A stretch of 64,000 nt of DNA from positions 14,427,001 through 14,491,000 of the forward strand of contig CM076270.1 of NCBI GenBank assembly GCA_038380795.1, read 5' to 3'. Positions within the stretch are counted from its first letter, which is position 1. Each line of letters begins with the position of its first letter. Below the pieces are notes generated by a model. That model saw nothing but the letters and a program-made list of their open reading frames with translations, was not told where the DNA came from and searched no databases. Origin of the DNA: Pyrocephalus nanus. Lineage: Eukaryota > Chordata > Aves > Passeriformes > Tyrannidae. The translations under genes and the position numbers were made by a program. Below are positions 15,401 through 24,672 of this stretch, in pieces.

Positions 15401-18400
15401 CTGTTGCTCTCAGTCTGTGGTCAAGGTGAAATGGCCCTTAGACACAGCTCTGCAAGCACAGACTCAAACCAAGTTTGTGAATATGAAGCAAGTCACTTCC
15501 CAGGCCAAGGGAATGAGCAGAGCACTCCAGAAGCTGATCCTGCAGCTTGCCATCAAGATCTTCCCCTTAAGCCCTGATTTTCCTGGATTTGAACTGATTT
15601 CCTGCAGACTTGATCAAATGTCACAAAATAATCACAGCCAGAACTGCTCTGGATGGAGGTGAGCTCGTGGAAGAGGCTTTGTCCTGCCCCAGAACAACTC
15701 CCTCGCAAACACTCCCTGTGGAGCTGCTGCCCTAGGACAGGATAAGCACCTTTACCTGTTCCTGCCTGGGGAATTTAGGAGGGTGCAATGCACATACACC
15801 CCACAAGCAGTTCCCAGAGTGGCCAGCAGCATTATCCACTGTCCCTGCACTGCCTTGTGCTGAGCTGGCACCTGGAACCCCGGCACAGACAACATGCAAA
15901 CTGGGAGCACAGGAGCTGGGCATGCAGGGCACGTGCACGGGGCAGTTACTGTACCTTTTCCTGTTCATCCACACAGAAAGGGCCACAAGAGGAAAGAAAA
16001 AGCCAGAAATCAATATAAAAGAAAGGAGTGAAGTAACAAACAGCACATTTGTGACAATCTCCAAAGACAGTGAGCCTTCAGAGTTTGATGAGTGTTTCCT
16101 TTGGTTAACATTTCACCTCCTGATTTATTCAAGAAGTGATGCTGTGAGAGTGCTCTAAATCCAAGTAGTTTAAAAAGTGAGTTCATAAATTTGAACTCTA
16201 TTTTGTATTGAAGAGCAAAAAAAACCCCAGAAATCTGAGAGGCAATAGAACTGGTAATGTAACAGTAATATAATTGCTAACTGCTTTCAACCAGTTACCA
16301 CCAGCCAGCAACTCAATTCCTCCCGAATTTAAAAAAACATCTAGGGGTAACCATCCCAAAACTGAGTTTTAATGCTGCCATACCTCAGAGATTCAGGACA
16401 CTCACCGTAAGTTTTACAATCAACAGAGAAAATAAAATACAAATCAATAGTGGTACCACACAAATCAAAACAAAGTTTAGCCACACAGAAATTTTTTTGT
16501 CTGGAACATCAAGTCTCTATGAAAAATAACACACTTCAGGGAGTTGTGTTTAAGAGCTGCTTTTTGAGTAGGGTAAAAATTCTTTCCTTCTAGAAAAATG
16601 GATAAAGAAAACCTCTAAAGACTATTTGTGTGCTCCAGACATCCCTTCCTACCACTACTTCTGCAATACTTGAGAGTATGTCAAAGAATAGGCAATAAAT
16701 CCAACTCAAATCCACTGAAAAATGTTTTTCAAAGATCAGATGCACAAACTGAGAAATGTGCTGTGATAATTTCTCGAGAGCCAACAGAAGCTTGCGAAGA
16801 ATCAGAATGAAAGTTTCCCAAGTCTTTCTTAAAAAGGACAGAGCAGACAAGCCAAGAGTACAGGTGGACTTCAGAGAGACAAACAAAATAGCTAAAGTCA
16901 AATATATGAAAGAAAACCCAAAATTTCCTAGTGATACAACTATTCAGAGAGTTCTGTTCAACCAGAAAACGGTTCTACATTTTTGCAGGCAAAAATAGCT
17001 CTTGTGTTCCCATTGTGAAGTATAAACCCCCCCACAGTTTACAATCTCACCCTAATTAACACATCTGAAGAAACACATTTTCCTAAAAAAAATGAAAGAT
17101 ATTGATCAGCCTACAGACAAACTGCTGCTTTAAACTGCAGAAGAAACCCAAGCTAGAATGTAAGAATGACCTTTTGCATGCTTAGAGTCCTAGAGTCCCT
17201 TCTGCAATGTAAAAGGCTAAAATTTATCTATTATGACACTTGCAGAAAACAGCTTCTTATTTAAAAGCTTCCTGACTTCCTCGTGTCTGCACACAGAGAG
17301 CAACAGCAAAATCAGAGCAACAGGGAGATCCTGGAGGGCTCCACACACTACAGTAATCTTAAAAAAAAAAAAACAAAACAACACCCACAAAGATTTAGTG
17401 CTAAAAACTCAGTAAGGTCCTGTGTTACCTGCAGCAGATAAGAAGTTACTTATATTCAGATTGGGCTCATCCTGTAACTGTTTCAATACTGATTTAAGCA
17501 AATAGCATCAAACAGTTTAATGTCTAGATACCCAGGGAGGTGAATCTTGCACTGTCACAGCCTTTCCCACTCCTCTCTTGTATCCCATCCCCCATAATTC
17601 TGGATTTGAATGATTTCATCCAGCTTTGTAAGAAAAGCAGAGAAGATGCTGAGATTTCTGACATGGTTAAGAAGTTGGTGCTGCACAGATAAAAGGCACA
17701 AACCCCAGTGTTTATGGGAGCAGAGGAGCAGCTGTTTCTCAGTATCAATGTGCCAATCCCCACCAAAGCAGAAGCAATATGTGAATAAGGACAACTAAAA
17801 TATTACTTGTGCTTTATTTCTTTGCTGAAAGAAAATCACATTTAGCACAAACTTCGAAGCACATTCTTTAGAAGGAATCCAGGTCTTTTTGCTTGTGTTT
17901 GCAATTTTTTTAAGGTCATTAAAACACAAAAAACCTCCAAACTTTACTTTTAACTTACCAAATATCAGTGCCAGCCCATGGGAAGTCCCCACTGCTATCA
18001 GATTTGATGCTGCCTGGAAGAGTCACACAGAAAGATTGAAAGCAGAAGAAACCATTCACAGATCCACCACTTACCAAGCAAAGTTTGCCAAAAGGGGAAG
18101 ATTTCAAAGGTTGCATAAGTAAGTTTTTAAATTTATAAGTGCCAAGCAATTCCTACACGAAGCCAGATAAGCACTGCACTTGAATGAGCATTACACAGAT
18201 TTCTCAAGATCAGAGGGCTGCCCTTCCCTCTTGCTGCTTGACATTCAGATGCTCTGAGGGAAATTTCCTCACTCTAAAGTCAGTCTCATTCTTTTGGTGT
18301 AGTTTCTGACCATAAATACTCAAGATTTTTTCCTAACTCAGCTGCTACATCCACATGTGAACTCCTCCACAACCCCATGCAGTGCTGGTCCCTGAAGAGA

Positions 18401-21400
18401 CAGTCCACGGCAAGCCCAGAGATTCCACAGGGAATTAAACACAGCTCCAAGATCCTGCTGCACTTGCAAACCTGCATCCAATTCAATAAAACCCAAGAGA
18501 AACCACATAATGCTGTAGATGTATTAATGTTGTTCCACTTTCTTTATTAATAAGTGTAAGTCAGGCTAAAAAAATTCCAGTGCTTTAATGTCTGGATGTG
18601 TAAGTGCTGGTTTTCATTTTACGTGCAGGGTCACAGCTTCCAGCTTTGCTGTGCAGCCTTTTGCTTAGATTGGACTACTTTTTTTTCCCCTTTTCTTTTT
18701 GAAACAAAAAGTGTAATGTCTTATGGACTGATGCTACTACAGTCAAAGTGACCAAGCACATCTTTAGTTTCTTTGTAACACATTAAAACTCACTTCCGAA
18801 AGAGAATAAACACTTCCTGCACTTCACCTCCTTAAAACTTTTCTCATTTACCTACTGGCAGCTTCACTTCTGACATATTTTAATTAACATGCTTGACTGC
18901 AAATTGCTAAGCAGGAATATCCTTTTTTTAGTGAAAAATTTGTATTTTAAGGACATATTTCAGACACATGAGAGACACGGGGATGCTGACCCATCACATG
19001 GAGCACTTCAGTTTAAGTTTCTATAAGAAATTGTGAGGAGTCAGAGCAATAACTGGCAGAGAAGAAACATCCAGGGAAATTCAGTGTGCCCAGCACATGG
19101 GGACAGGCTGGGTGCTCTGGAGCCCTGGGGAAGAGATAAAAAAAGGGAGTGCTGGGCACTCCCCCCAGGGAAACAGAGCCTTCATGCTCCTCCTCCCACC
19201 CCTCCTGTTTGAAATTCATTATCAGGTGTCTTTACCGCTTTAACAAACTGGCATGAAAACTAAGCATACAGGCCTTGGAAAGTGTGGGAGTACTTACAAT
19301 TGCAGTGGGCAAGCCAGCATCCACCTTGTCCTGGGGAAACAGGAGAAGCCATGAACGAGGGAGGTACAACTCCCAGCTCTGTGCACGCCTCTAATTATCA
19401 GAACTCCAACACGGAGCAAAATCAACACCAGCTGCATTTTCATGGACCCACCAGGGCAGGCAGAGCTGAGGGAACCACTGGACAGAAACATCCAGAGGAA
19501 TGGAAAAGTGCCCAGACAGGGAGAGGAAGCAGCATTTCCTGTAATTCCATAAGGAAGTTCCCTGTGTACTGTGCCTGATGCAGGCACTGAGCAGACCTAT
19601 CAATGGAACACCTGCCACCAGGTTTAATGACACCCAGCAACACAATCAGTGCTCAGGAGCACCTCCCACATCGCTGCTGCCCTGAGTCAGCTCATCCCTC
19701 ACCCACTGCTGCCTGGGAATACTAGTTTATGGCCTGAGCAGGGTAGTACTGCCCAGAACTAAGAGCAGGGGGAGGGAGGAGATCACACACCCCCCTACAC
19801 ACCAAAAGACTTTCAAGCTTTTCCTCATGGATGTGACCAGAAGGCAACACTTACTGCTGCAGACACTATTTGGGCAGAAATTCCCTTCAGGAGAGAGAGC
19901 CGGATCACTGATCCATGGAGTGAGAGAGAATCTGGGAGCTTTTTCTTCCTAAGGAAAAAGAAATCAATCAAAGGCATCAATAAAAGTTTGGAGCTTGGCC
20001 TAGGTCCTAGCTAAAGCAGCAGGTCAGTTCTGCATGCACCTGTAACTCATGCAGCTTCCACTCTTATTCTTGGGGCCCCAGACTGAGATGAGACCCGGGA
20101 TTATGAGCAAAGCCTGCTGTGCCTGCAAAGTCTGGGTCTAACTCATCTCCCAGAGAAAAGTAAGTAGTTCTTCAAACAAATGCTCAGTTTCAAGCAAACC
20201 TCAGAATTTATTAATAAAGTCTGAAAGCAACTCTTGAGCTCTTTAATGAGTCTTTCAGTGAGTCGGAAATTTCAGTCTGTAAGGTGAATATCTAAGCAAA
20301 AAAAAAAAAAACAATTGGAAGAGATTCCTTAGCAGAACACAGACCCCCAGGAAGACTGGGTGTATGCTTAAACAATAACCTTCAATTAAAACACAGCTGA
20401 CCTGATATGAAAGTTTAAGTGCTTCTGCTTATGGACACAGCACCATTTAAAACTAACTAGTTTGCAGGAATAGTTACTTCAGAAGAGCACTGATGCACTC
20501 CAGCAACCACAGCAGGGGAAAATCCCCAGGAGAGTTGCAATTTTGTTGCCATGCTCCTCACCAGAGAGCCAAATTCCCAAAACTAAGCAGAAACATGGGG
20601 TTCTTATCTCTTCAGAGGTGCACAAACAAGGAGTTTACACACAGGCTGAAGAAATATGTTGTTAATAACTTATATTATTACTAAAGACCCATAACCATGG
20701 CAACCAGCCTCACTCAAAATGACAGTAACACTTCCAGGCTCTTCTGCCAGCTCTGTACTGAAAACGTTTAAGCTGCTCCAGGTAAGATTTCTCTCAGTAT
20801 AAGGCTTCGTCTTGGAAAACAAGAAGGGACAGTGAGTCCATACACCACCATATGGCAACAGAAACCACCAGATTCAGAGTGTTTATATCCTGTGCAACTG
20901 CTCGTGCAACAGCCACAGCTTCCCATGGCACACCAGGCAGCCATGGGAGTGGCTCAGGCCCTCACTGCAGTAATTAACAAGACAGGTCAGCAGTCCTGGA
21001 GCTAATTACAACATTTTGGATGTCAACATCAGCAGTCCGCTCAAAGGAGTGACAGCACTTGCCTTTCACAAATAACCACCAGCTGCTGGCAGACTCTGGA
21101 GGTCTAACACACCTTTGAAAGATTTTCTTTAAAGTCATCACGGTTCAGCACTACAAAAACTTCATTAAAATTCAGAGAAACTAAAATATTCTGTCTCCCA
21201 TGAAATTTGAGCATTTATTGCTCAACCAGGCCAGCCCTCAGTGCAGCAACAAATCCCACCTTTGCCAGCGTGGGCCTGGAGGAGTGACAGCGTTCTGCCA
21301 AACAGAGGAGGATTTGTTTTGAAGGGCTGTAAGTGGCAGGGGGTGGGGCAGCAGTACCTCTTGAGGTGGGAGCGGTCCCCGCTGTCAGAGCTGGCCACGG

Positions 21401-24032
21401 AGGACGTGTCGTAGGAATGCGCGTCCGCGTTATCGACGCTCAGGAGAAAGGGATCCTCCAGAACGAAAGACTCCTCTTCATCATCAGTCTGAGGGGACAC
21501 AATCACAATCAGCTTGCTAAGTGTTCAAAACACACACCACCACAACTGAAACACCAGCAACTGAAACAGCAGCAATTCAACTAAAAAAAAAATATAAAAA
21601 TCAAGGAAAGGACAAGATAGTCTCATATCTAAAACCCAGAATTATTTACTACTTCACTGGACTGATTCTGTGGAAGAACCAGTTTCCAGAGTTCACAACA
21701 ATCACAGGAGTGGGCTGGAGAGAAAATTGTTTGACTAAATCTTCTTTCCCCAAATATTATCTACTCCATCAAAACTTAAATTGACCTTTAACTGAGCTGT
21801 TCCCAAGTCTCCTAATAGCCAAGAGCAGGCCTAGAATTATCATCATCTACTCTAGCCCTTCACCAAGTGGCCCTAAGAGCCCAGCAGTCCCTCCAGCTGC
21901 TTCAAGAGTTCATTTTGGTCTGCTCTGTGCTCTTCTGCTGGCAGTATCTTTCTCCTTTCAGCCTTAGCCTGGCTTTTTTTATTACAGTATTTTTCAAATA
22001 GCCATTTTCCCTGATGTCTTCTGAATTTGGTGCATGTTGTCTCCTCACAGAGCCAGAGAGAGCAAACACAACACCCTAGCTGATGCCAAAGGAGCAGAGA
22101 GCAGAGCAGGTGCCCCTCATTTCTTACAGCCCTGTGCCCATTGAACATCCCCTCTTCCACTGCAGCTGTGCCTTTTTGGCTCAGACAGGTCGCTCTCCAC
22201 TAAAATCCTTCTCAAAAGATGCTTTACCAGTCATTTCCATCCCGTGTGTAACTGAGATCAATAGCACTGGAGTAAGACTTTGTGTTTGTTTGGACTGCCC
22301 TACACTTTTCTCATGATGACCTCTCAGGGTTTAAGACTTGCATTCTACTCCTCTGACACAGCTGTCACTGCATCCCCTTTGGTATCACCCAAATTTACTC
22401 AGTTCCCTCCAACTCCATCACCCAAGGCACCAGCAGAAACAGGACACACCTCTGTACACAATCCCTACTACTCCTCTCAGTCTGGATCTGTTTGGGACAC
22501 CTTACACATGTATTTTTAATGCAGCTTTTTCAAAGAACTAGGAGCCCTCTCAGGCTCCTTTTCCCTCTAGGAGAAAAGGAAATCCAGCCAGCAATTTCCT
22601 CATTTTGTTAAAAAGCTTGTTTTCTTGGAGTTAATCTTTACTTCCAAGCCCTTCTTTTTTTTTTTTTTTTGAGGGATCATACTGTCCCACAGCTACTGTA
22701 AAAAATACATAGAGTTAGATACAAGTGAGACATACAGCTCTCCCCTGCAAGGTACTATAAGTCACATCAGATCCTGAGACAGTTCACTGGTCCTGCCAGC
22801 GGACTAAATATCTAGTTCTCACCTCCTCTCACAACTTAAGAACTACCCAGAAACTCTGCAATTACTCTTAGCTAAAAACTCCTGTTTGATACCTTTAACA
22901 GACTGCATAGGCTTCAGGTGACTGGCCACATCCACAGGTGAACGTACTTAGACTTAATGGAAACCTTTAATTGTGTTGCAGCTGTGGATACTTTAACTGG
23001 AAAAAACCCCCACAATGCTACATCACAAACTATAAAGCAATTACTCAAGTGAGCATGCGCTTCACGTGCTATCAGTACCAGGACATCGTGAAGCTACACA
23101 GTCTTACTTCCCTGGAAAACCACAAGAGGAAAGGAGCCAAAGGAGCCTGTGCTGCCTCCCCTTCCCTGCCCGACAGACACTCACCTCATTCAATATGCTC
23201 TCCAGCGTAGGGGGGGTATCGACCTGAGGGATGTCGAATTCTTTGTCATCGATCTGTACAGCAGAAACCACAGACTGAGTTTAGGTTGCCTACTCCACCT
23301 TCCAGTCTTTATTTTAAGTAAACAATAATTAGAAGCAGCCACACAGAGACGCTCCTGACAACACTCCTCTTCCCGGAGAGGCCGGTGAGAGCTGAGGGCT
23401 CAGTTTCACCTGGCTGAATGAAGGTATTTCCTCCGTGGAGGCCGTGTGAGACTTTTGATGTTCTGACAATAAAAACGCTACTGCACTATCAGGCGCTTTG
23501 CAGCAAGAGAGAAGTTAAACGACCGACGATGCACTTGCTACGCCAGGCACCCACCACGTACAGCTGGGGGGGCTGTTGTTTGTATAGACGAGGCGAAGAA
23601 CGTGAAATTGGTATGACTGGGGCAGAGCCCTGGGCAAGGTGCTGGAACCGGCACAGAGCAGCCTGGCACCACCCGCCTGCCGACCCCCGCTCGGGGCTGT
23701 GCGAGGGACCCCCGACCCCCGCTCGGGGCTGTGTGAGGGACCCCCGACCCTCCCTCACACCCACGTAAGGGACGCCTCTGCCGACCCTCCGTCCCGGCTC
23801 GGCTGTGTGAGGGGCCCGGACCAGACGCTTCCTCCCTGAGCGCCCCGGGGCCCTGCGGGAGAGCCTGGGCCGGCGCAGCCCCCGCGGCCCGGTCGTGCCG
23901 CCTGGGCGGCGGTTCGCGCCTCACCAGCTCGCTGCGGGAGTCCAGCTCACGGTCGAGCTCGGCCACGCTGAGCCGGTGCACGGGCGGCTCCGGGGGCGGC
24001 TCGAGCTCCCCTCCGTCCGGGACTGCAGCCAT
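380..24032 (-). CDS. VPS8: VPS8, CORVET complex subunit, 5' part of gene (22 exons, residues 1-681)
   Basis: VPS8 is a subunit of CORVET, the Rab5-linked tether that helps early endosomes fuse; it works with the class C core VPS11, VPS16, VPS18 and VPS33 (family knowledge). Joining 22 exons gives an open frame of 681 codons that follows remembered human VPS8 closely from residue 37 on. An acidic, serine-rich N-terminus (1-103) leads into a WD-type beta-propeller (about 140-475), with islands such as TMWDLASGKLLRSITDAHPP and MGVRTCESRC. An alpha-solenoid follows (from about 486; HLLKQERLTDALALAW). Human VPS8 is about 1,430 residues, so roughly half is here; the rest of the solenoid and the C-terminal RING finger lie below position 1. 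All introns are GT-AG and all phases match. The start lies in a CpG island. Gene identity is essentially certain; individual borders were read by eye. Confidence 0.97.
1136..1358 (-). CDS. VPS8: VPS8 exon 21 (residues 577-651)
   Basis: 223 nt, the longest VPS8 exon here, acceptor CTCCTAG and donor GTGAGT. It encodes DLLFNQIYDKMSENSVAKGI, LECLEPYILSDKLMGITAQV and HMDITSLDIQQ, alpha-solenoid helices with the conserved ECLEPYILSDKL segment. Confidence 0.97.
1812..1858 (-). CDS. VPS8: VPS8 exon 20 (residues 562-576, first 2 nt of 577)
   Basis: 47 nt, acceptor CCTGCAG and donor GTAAGT. It encodes DVVPVIVDYCLLLQR; human has DMVPVIVDYCLLLQR. Confidence 0.96.
2200..2289 (-). CDS. VPS8: VPS8 exon 19 (residues 532-561)
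   Basis: 90 nt, acceptor AATTCAG and donor GTATGG, phase 0. It encodes MVEILLHYADRTLKKCPDQG then KIQVMEQHFQ, solenoid helices nearly identical to human. Confidence 0.97.
2934..2980 (-). CDS. VPS8: VPS8 exon 18 (residues 516-531)
   Basis: 47 nt, acceptor TTTCCAG and donor GTGAGT. It encodes (G)LTGDTTKRKAVIADR; human has GLSGDASKRKAIVADR. Confidence 0.94.
4043..4133 (-). CDS. VPS8: VPS8 exon 17 (residues 486-515, first nt of 516)
   Basis: 91 nt, acceptor ATTTCAG and donor GTAAGT. It encodes RVDHLLKQERLTDALALAWS then FYEGKAKAVV, the first helical pair of the alpha-solenoid. Confidence 0.96.
5668..5703 (-). CDS. VPS8: VPS8 exon 16 (residues 474-485)
   Basis: A 36-nt microexon encoding SVHVMTLRSWRE (human SVYVMMLRSWRE). 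Acceptor CTCCTAG, donor GTATGT, phase 0 to 0, so skipping would keep the frame. It links the propeller to the solenoid. Confidence 0.9.
6168..6242 (-). CDS. VPS8: VPS8 exon 15 (residues 449-473)
   Basis: 75 nt, acceptor CTGTAG and donor GTAAGT, phase 0. It encodes ALVGEKACYQSISSCGGQIF then YLGTK, the closing propeller strands. Confidence 0.96.
6895..7065 (-). CDS. VPS8: VPS8 exon 14 (residues 392-448)
   Basis: 171 nt, acceptor CTTGCAG and donor GTAGGC, phase 0. It encodes WINSRTAVLLDSVEKLHVID, QTQEELETIEIPEVQLVYNS and SLATGGNVSEAL, late propeller blades. This is one of the best conserved stretches against human. Confidence 0.97.
8071..8151 (-). CDS. VPS8: VPS8 exon 13 (residues 365-391)
   Basis: 81 nt, acceptor CTTTCAG and donor GTGAGT, phase 0. 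It encodes VKRDDTGAIHVTKQRQLHLH and YDLINFT; close to human with a few conservative changes. Confidence 0.96.
8888..8995 (-). CDS. VPS8: VPS8 exon 12 (residues 329-364)
   Basis: 108 nt, acceptor GTGACAG and donor GTGAGC, phase 0. It encodes MDPSSVPLLAWHFVAVQ and MLAFCRGDVVHFLL, propeller strands, very close to human. Confidence 0.96.
9818..9877 (-). CDS. VPS8: VPS8 exon 11 (residues 309-328)
   Basis: 60 nt, phase 0 to 0, acceptor TTGAAG and donor GTGAGT. It encodes ILVIGLKPSLKVWMTFPYGR, identical to human. It is separated from exon 10 by only 84 bases, one of the shortest introns here. Confidence 0.97.
9962..10115 (-). CDS. VPS8: VPS8 exon 10 (residues 257-308)
   Basis: Acceptor TTTGCAG, donor GTAACG, 154 nt. 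It encodes RVMGVRTCESRCLFSGSKGE then VCCIEPLHAK and ITQYSLLAMASLTK. Human has the same cysteine-rich MGVRTCESRCLFSGSKGEVCC block. Confidence 0.97.
10753..10820 (-). CDS. VPS8: VPS8 exon 9 (residues 235-256, first 2 nt of 257)
   Basis: Acceptor GCTCAG, donor GTAAGA, 68 nt. It encodes FTDDPTLAICNDSGGSVFEL SF, the next propeller blade; nearly identical to human. Confidence 0.96.
11795..11881 (-). CDS. VPS8: VPS8 exon 8 (residues 206-234)
   Basis: Acceptor TTGCAG, donor GTAAAA, 87 nt, phase 0 to 0. It encodes ITMWDLASGKLLRSITDAHP and PGTAILHIK, a canonical WD-repeat blade (MWDLASGKLL) that matches human residue for residue. Confidence 0.97.
12955..13080. repeat. AT-rich degenerate repeat of AATGAAAT-like words
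   Basis: Words such as ATGAAATAAAAT, AAATGAAATTAAAT, GTGAAATGAAATTT and CATGAAATGAA recur across 125 bases in VPS8 intron 7. No clear period. Confidence 0.6.
13455..13579 (-). CDS. VPS8: VPS8 exon 7 (residues 164-205)
   Basis: Acceptor GCCCTAG, donor GTAATA, 125 nt. It encodes (D)QNQALRLCLGSTAVGAQYG and ALSINNDCSRLLCGFAKGQ, propeller strands. The junction with exon 6 reads IF-DQNQ, where I recall IF-GQDQNQ in human, so this model is two residues shorter there. Confidence 0.93.
17959..18013 (-). CDS. VPS8: VPS8 exon 6 (residues 146-163, first nt of 164)
   Basis: Acceptor CTTCCAG, donor GTAAGT, 55 nt. It encodes AASNLIAVGTSHGLALIF, a beta-propeller blade strand; human has the same VGTSHGLALIF. 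Confidence 0.95.
19298..19330 (-). CDS. VPS8: VPS8 exon 5 (residues 135-145)
   Basis: A 33-nt microexon encoding DKVDAGLPTAI, identical to remembered human sequence. Acceptor TCCCCAG, donor GTAAGT, phase 0 on both sides, so skipping it would keep the frame. Confidence 0.93.
19855..19948 (-). CDS. VPS8: VPS8 exon 4 (residues 103-134)
   Basis: Acceptor TCCTTAG, donor GTAAGT, 94 nt. It completes the split Arg and encodes KKKLPDSLSLHGSVIRLSLL then KGISAQIVSAA, the basic entry into the propeller; close to human. Confidence 0.95.
21358..21488 (-). CDS. VPS8: VPS8 exon 3 (residues 60-102, first 2 nt of 103)
   Basis: Acceptor CCCTCAG, donor GTACTG, 131 nt, ending in phase 2 within an Arg codon. It encodes an acidic stretch (TDDEEESFVLEDPFLL) and the conserved serine-rich HSYDTSSVASSDSGDRS, a probable phosphorylated, disordered region before the propeller. 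Confidence 0.95.
22655..22670. repeat. Poly-T run (16 T)
   Basis: Mononucleotide run in VPS8 intron 2 following a pyrimidine-rich segment; possibly the tail of a retrotransposed piece in reverse, but no element body is recognisable next to it. Confidence 0.9.
23185..23253 (-). CDS. VPS8: VPS8 exon 2 (residues 37-59)
   Basis: Acceptor TGTACAG, donor GTGAGT, phase 0 to 0, 23 codons. It encodes IDDKEFDIPQVDTPPTLES followed by ILNE, almost identical to human VPS8. Confidence 0.95.
23681..23816. repeat. 32-bp tandem repeat in VPS8 intron 1
   Basis: Two adjacent 32-base units (23,681-23,712 and 23,713-23,744) differ at one base; each holds CCCCCGCTCGGGGCTGTG. A partial unit follows directly, and a degenerate copy ends near 23,816. 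The repeat lies at the intronic edge of the CpG island. Confidence 0.85.
23925..24032 (-). CDS. VPS8: VPS8 exon 1 (residues 1-36)
   Basis: This exon starts at the ATG at 24,032 in strong context (GGCCATGGC) and ends at donor GTGAGG in phase 0. It encodes a Pro/Glu-rich leader (GGELEPPPEPPVHRLSVAEL) ending DRELDSRSEL. The end matches in pattern the human DKELEFKNDL, but the first ~25 residues do not resemble the human leader. The exon is very GC-rich, as expected inside the CpG island. Confidence 0.9.
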
Positions 24033-24202
24033 GGCCGGGCCGGCACCGCCGGGACTCGAACCCGCAGCCGAAGCCTCCGCCCCGCGCAGCCGCAGCGCCG
24101 ACGGGCCGCCCCCGGGCCCGCCTTAAAGGGGCCGCGCGGCTGCGGGCGGGGGACACTGAGGGACAGAGGGACACCGAGCCATCGGTGCTGCCCAATAATC
24201 CT

Positions 24203-24208
24203 TTTATT
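24203..24208 (-). terminator. NME9: NME9 poly(A) signal AATAAA
   Basis: The minus strand reads GATAAATAAAAGG here, the only canonical AATAAA between NME9 exon 6 and the VPS8 start. Cleavage would fall near 24,180-24,190, inside the CpG island and within about 150 bases of the VPS8 start codon. Confidence 0.6.
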
Positions 24209-24484
24209 TATCGGCAAACCCCGCATCTCCTCCACGCTGCCGGCCGTGATCCCGGGCCCGGGGGGCGCGTCAGTCTCCGGGAGAAGGAAAGGGACAAAGT
24301 GAGTGATGAGCACAGGGAGGAGGCACAGCCCGGCCCTCACCGGCACCCCCCGGCCTCGGCCACAGCCGGCGGGTTCTGCGGCGACTCCCGGTACAGCGCC
24401 GGGCTGCAAACGTGCCTCAGCAAAGCCTAATAAAAATGTCCCTTTTGGGACCAGAGACAAAGCCTTTGGGAACAGGTGGCCAAT

Positions 24485-24672
24485 TTAAACACGGCAGGAG
24501 CTGGTGTACCCACAGTTGGTACCCAAGGGTTTGTGTTTTCTTTTAAAAACCACCTTGGCGGGGAGGGGGGAGGTTGGAGCTATTTCAGTGTTTGTATTCA
24601 AGACATAACAAAGCCAAAGAGCCCGCACCATGCCAGAAGGTGAGGGGGGGTTGAAAGTAAACAAAACGCGCA
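24485..24672 (-). CDS. NME9: Possible NME9 terminal exon (low confidence)
   Basis: A reasonable acceptor (TTATCCTTTCAG) lies just above 24,672. Joined in phase 1 to exon 6, it reads about 62 codons (VRVLFTFNPPSPSG... ending TSSCRV) to TAA at 24,487-24,485, followed by the AATAAA at 24,203. The peptide resembles no NDK domain and nothing else I know. Another acceptor near 24,426 gives a frame with no stop before the poly(A) signal. Confidence 0.3.

Larger units (their letters stand above)
470..23924 (-). other. VPS8: VPS8 introns 1-21, content note
   Basis: Introns over 1 kb lie at 21,489-23,184, 19,949-21,357, 18,014-19,297, 13,580-17,958 (the largest, 4.4 kb), 11,882-13,454, 7,066-8,070, 4,134-5,667 and 2,981-4,042. 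Intron 1 (23,254-23,924) holds a 32-base tandem repeat and part of the CpG island. Intron 7 holds an AT-rich patch with recurring AATGAAAT-like words. Intron 2 holds a run of 16 T at 22,655-22,670, and intron 6 a 13-A run near 17,361. Open frames in the introns on either strand match nothing I recognise and lack splice or phase support. No tRNA, snoRNA or miRNA could be recognised by eye. Confidence 0.7.
23640..24300 (-). promoter_or_regulatory. VPS8: CpG island over VPS8 promoter and first exon
   Basis: GC content and CpG density are sharply higher here than in the flanks. The block has several G/C boxes (for example GGGCGGGGG near 24,146) and no clear TATA box, as for a housekeeping promoter. 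It covers VPS8 exon 1, the putative 5' UTR (24,033 to about 24,130) and the 3' end of NME9. The transcription start cannot be fixed from sequence. Confidence 0.8.

Noticed and set aside
23538..24032. 164-codon minus-strand frame starting at the VPS8 ATG
   Set aside because: It is read-through of VPS8 exon 1 into intron 1; the GTGAGG donor at residue 36 and the match of exon 2 show splicing.
24050..24067. tRNA-like B box (minus strand GGTTCGAGTCCC) just upstream of the VPS8 ATG
   Set aside because: No A box, anticodon arm or acceptor stem can be formed around it; it is GC-rich 5' UTR sequence.
23921..24460. 179-codon minus-strand frame across the NME9 end and VPS8 start
   Set aside because: It runs through the AATAAA signal and the VPS8 start in a different frame; its length comes from low stop density in CpG-rich DNA.
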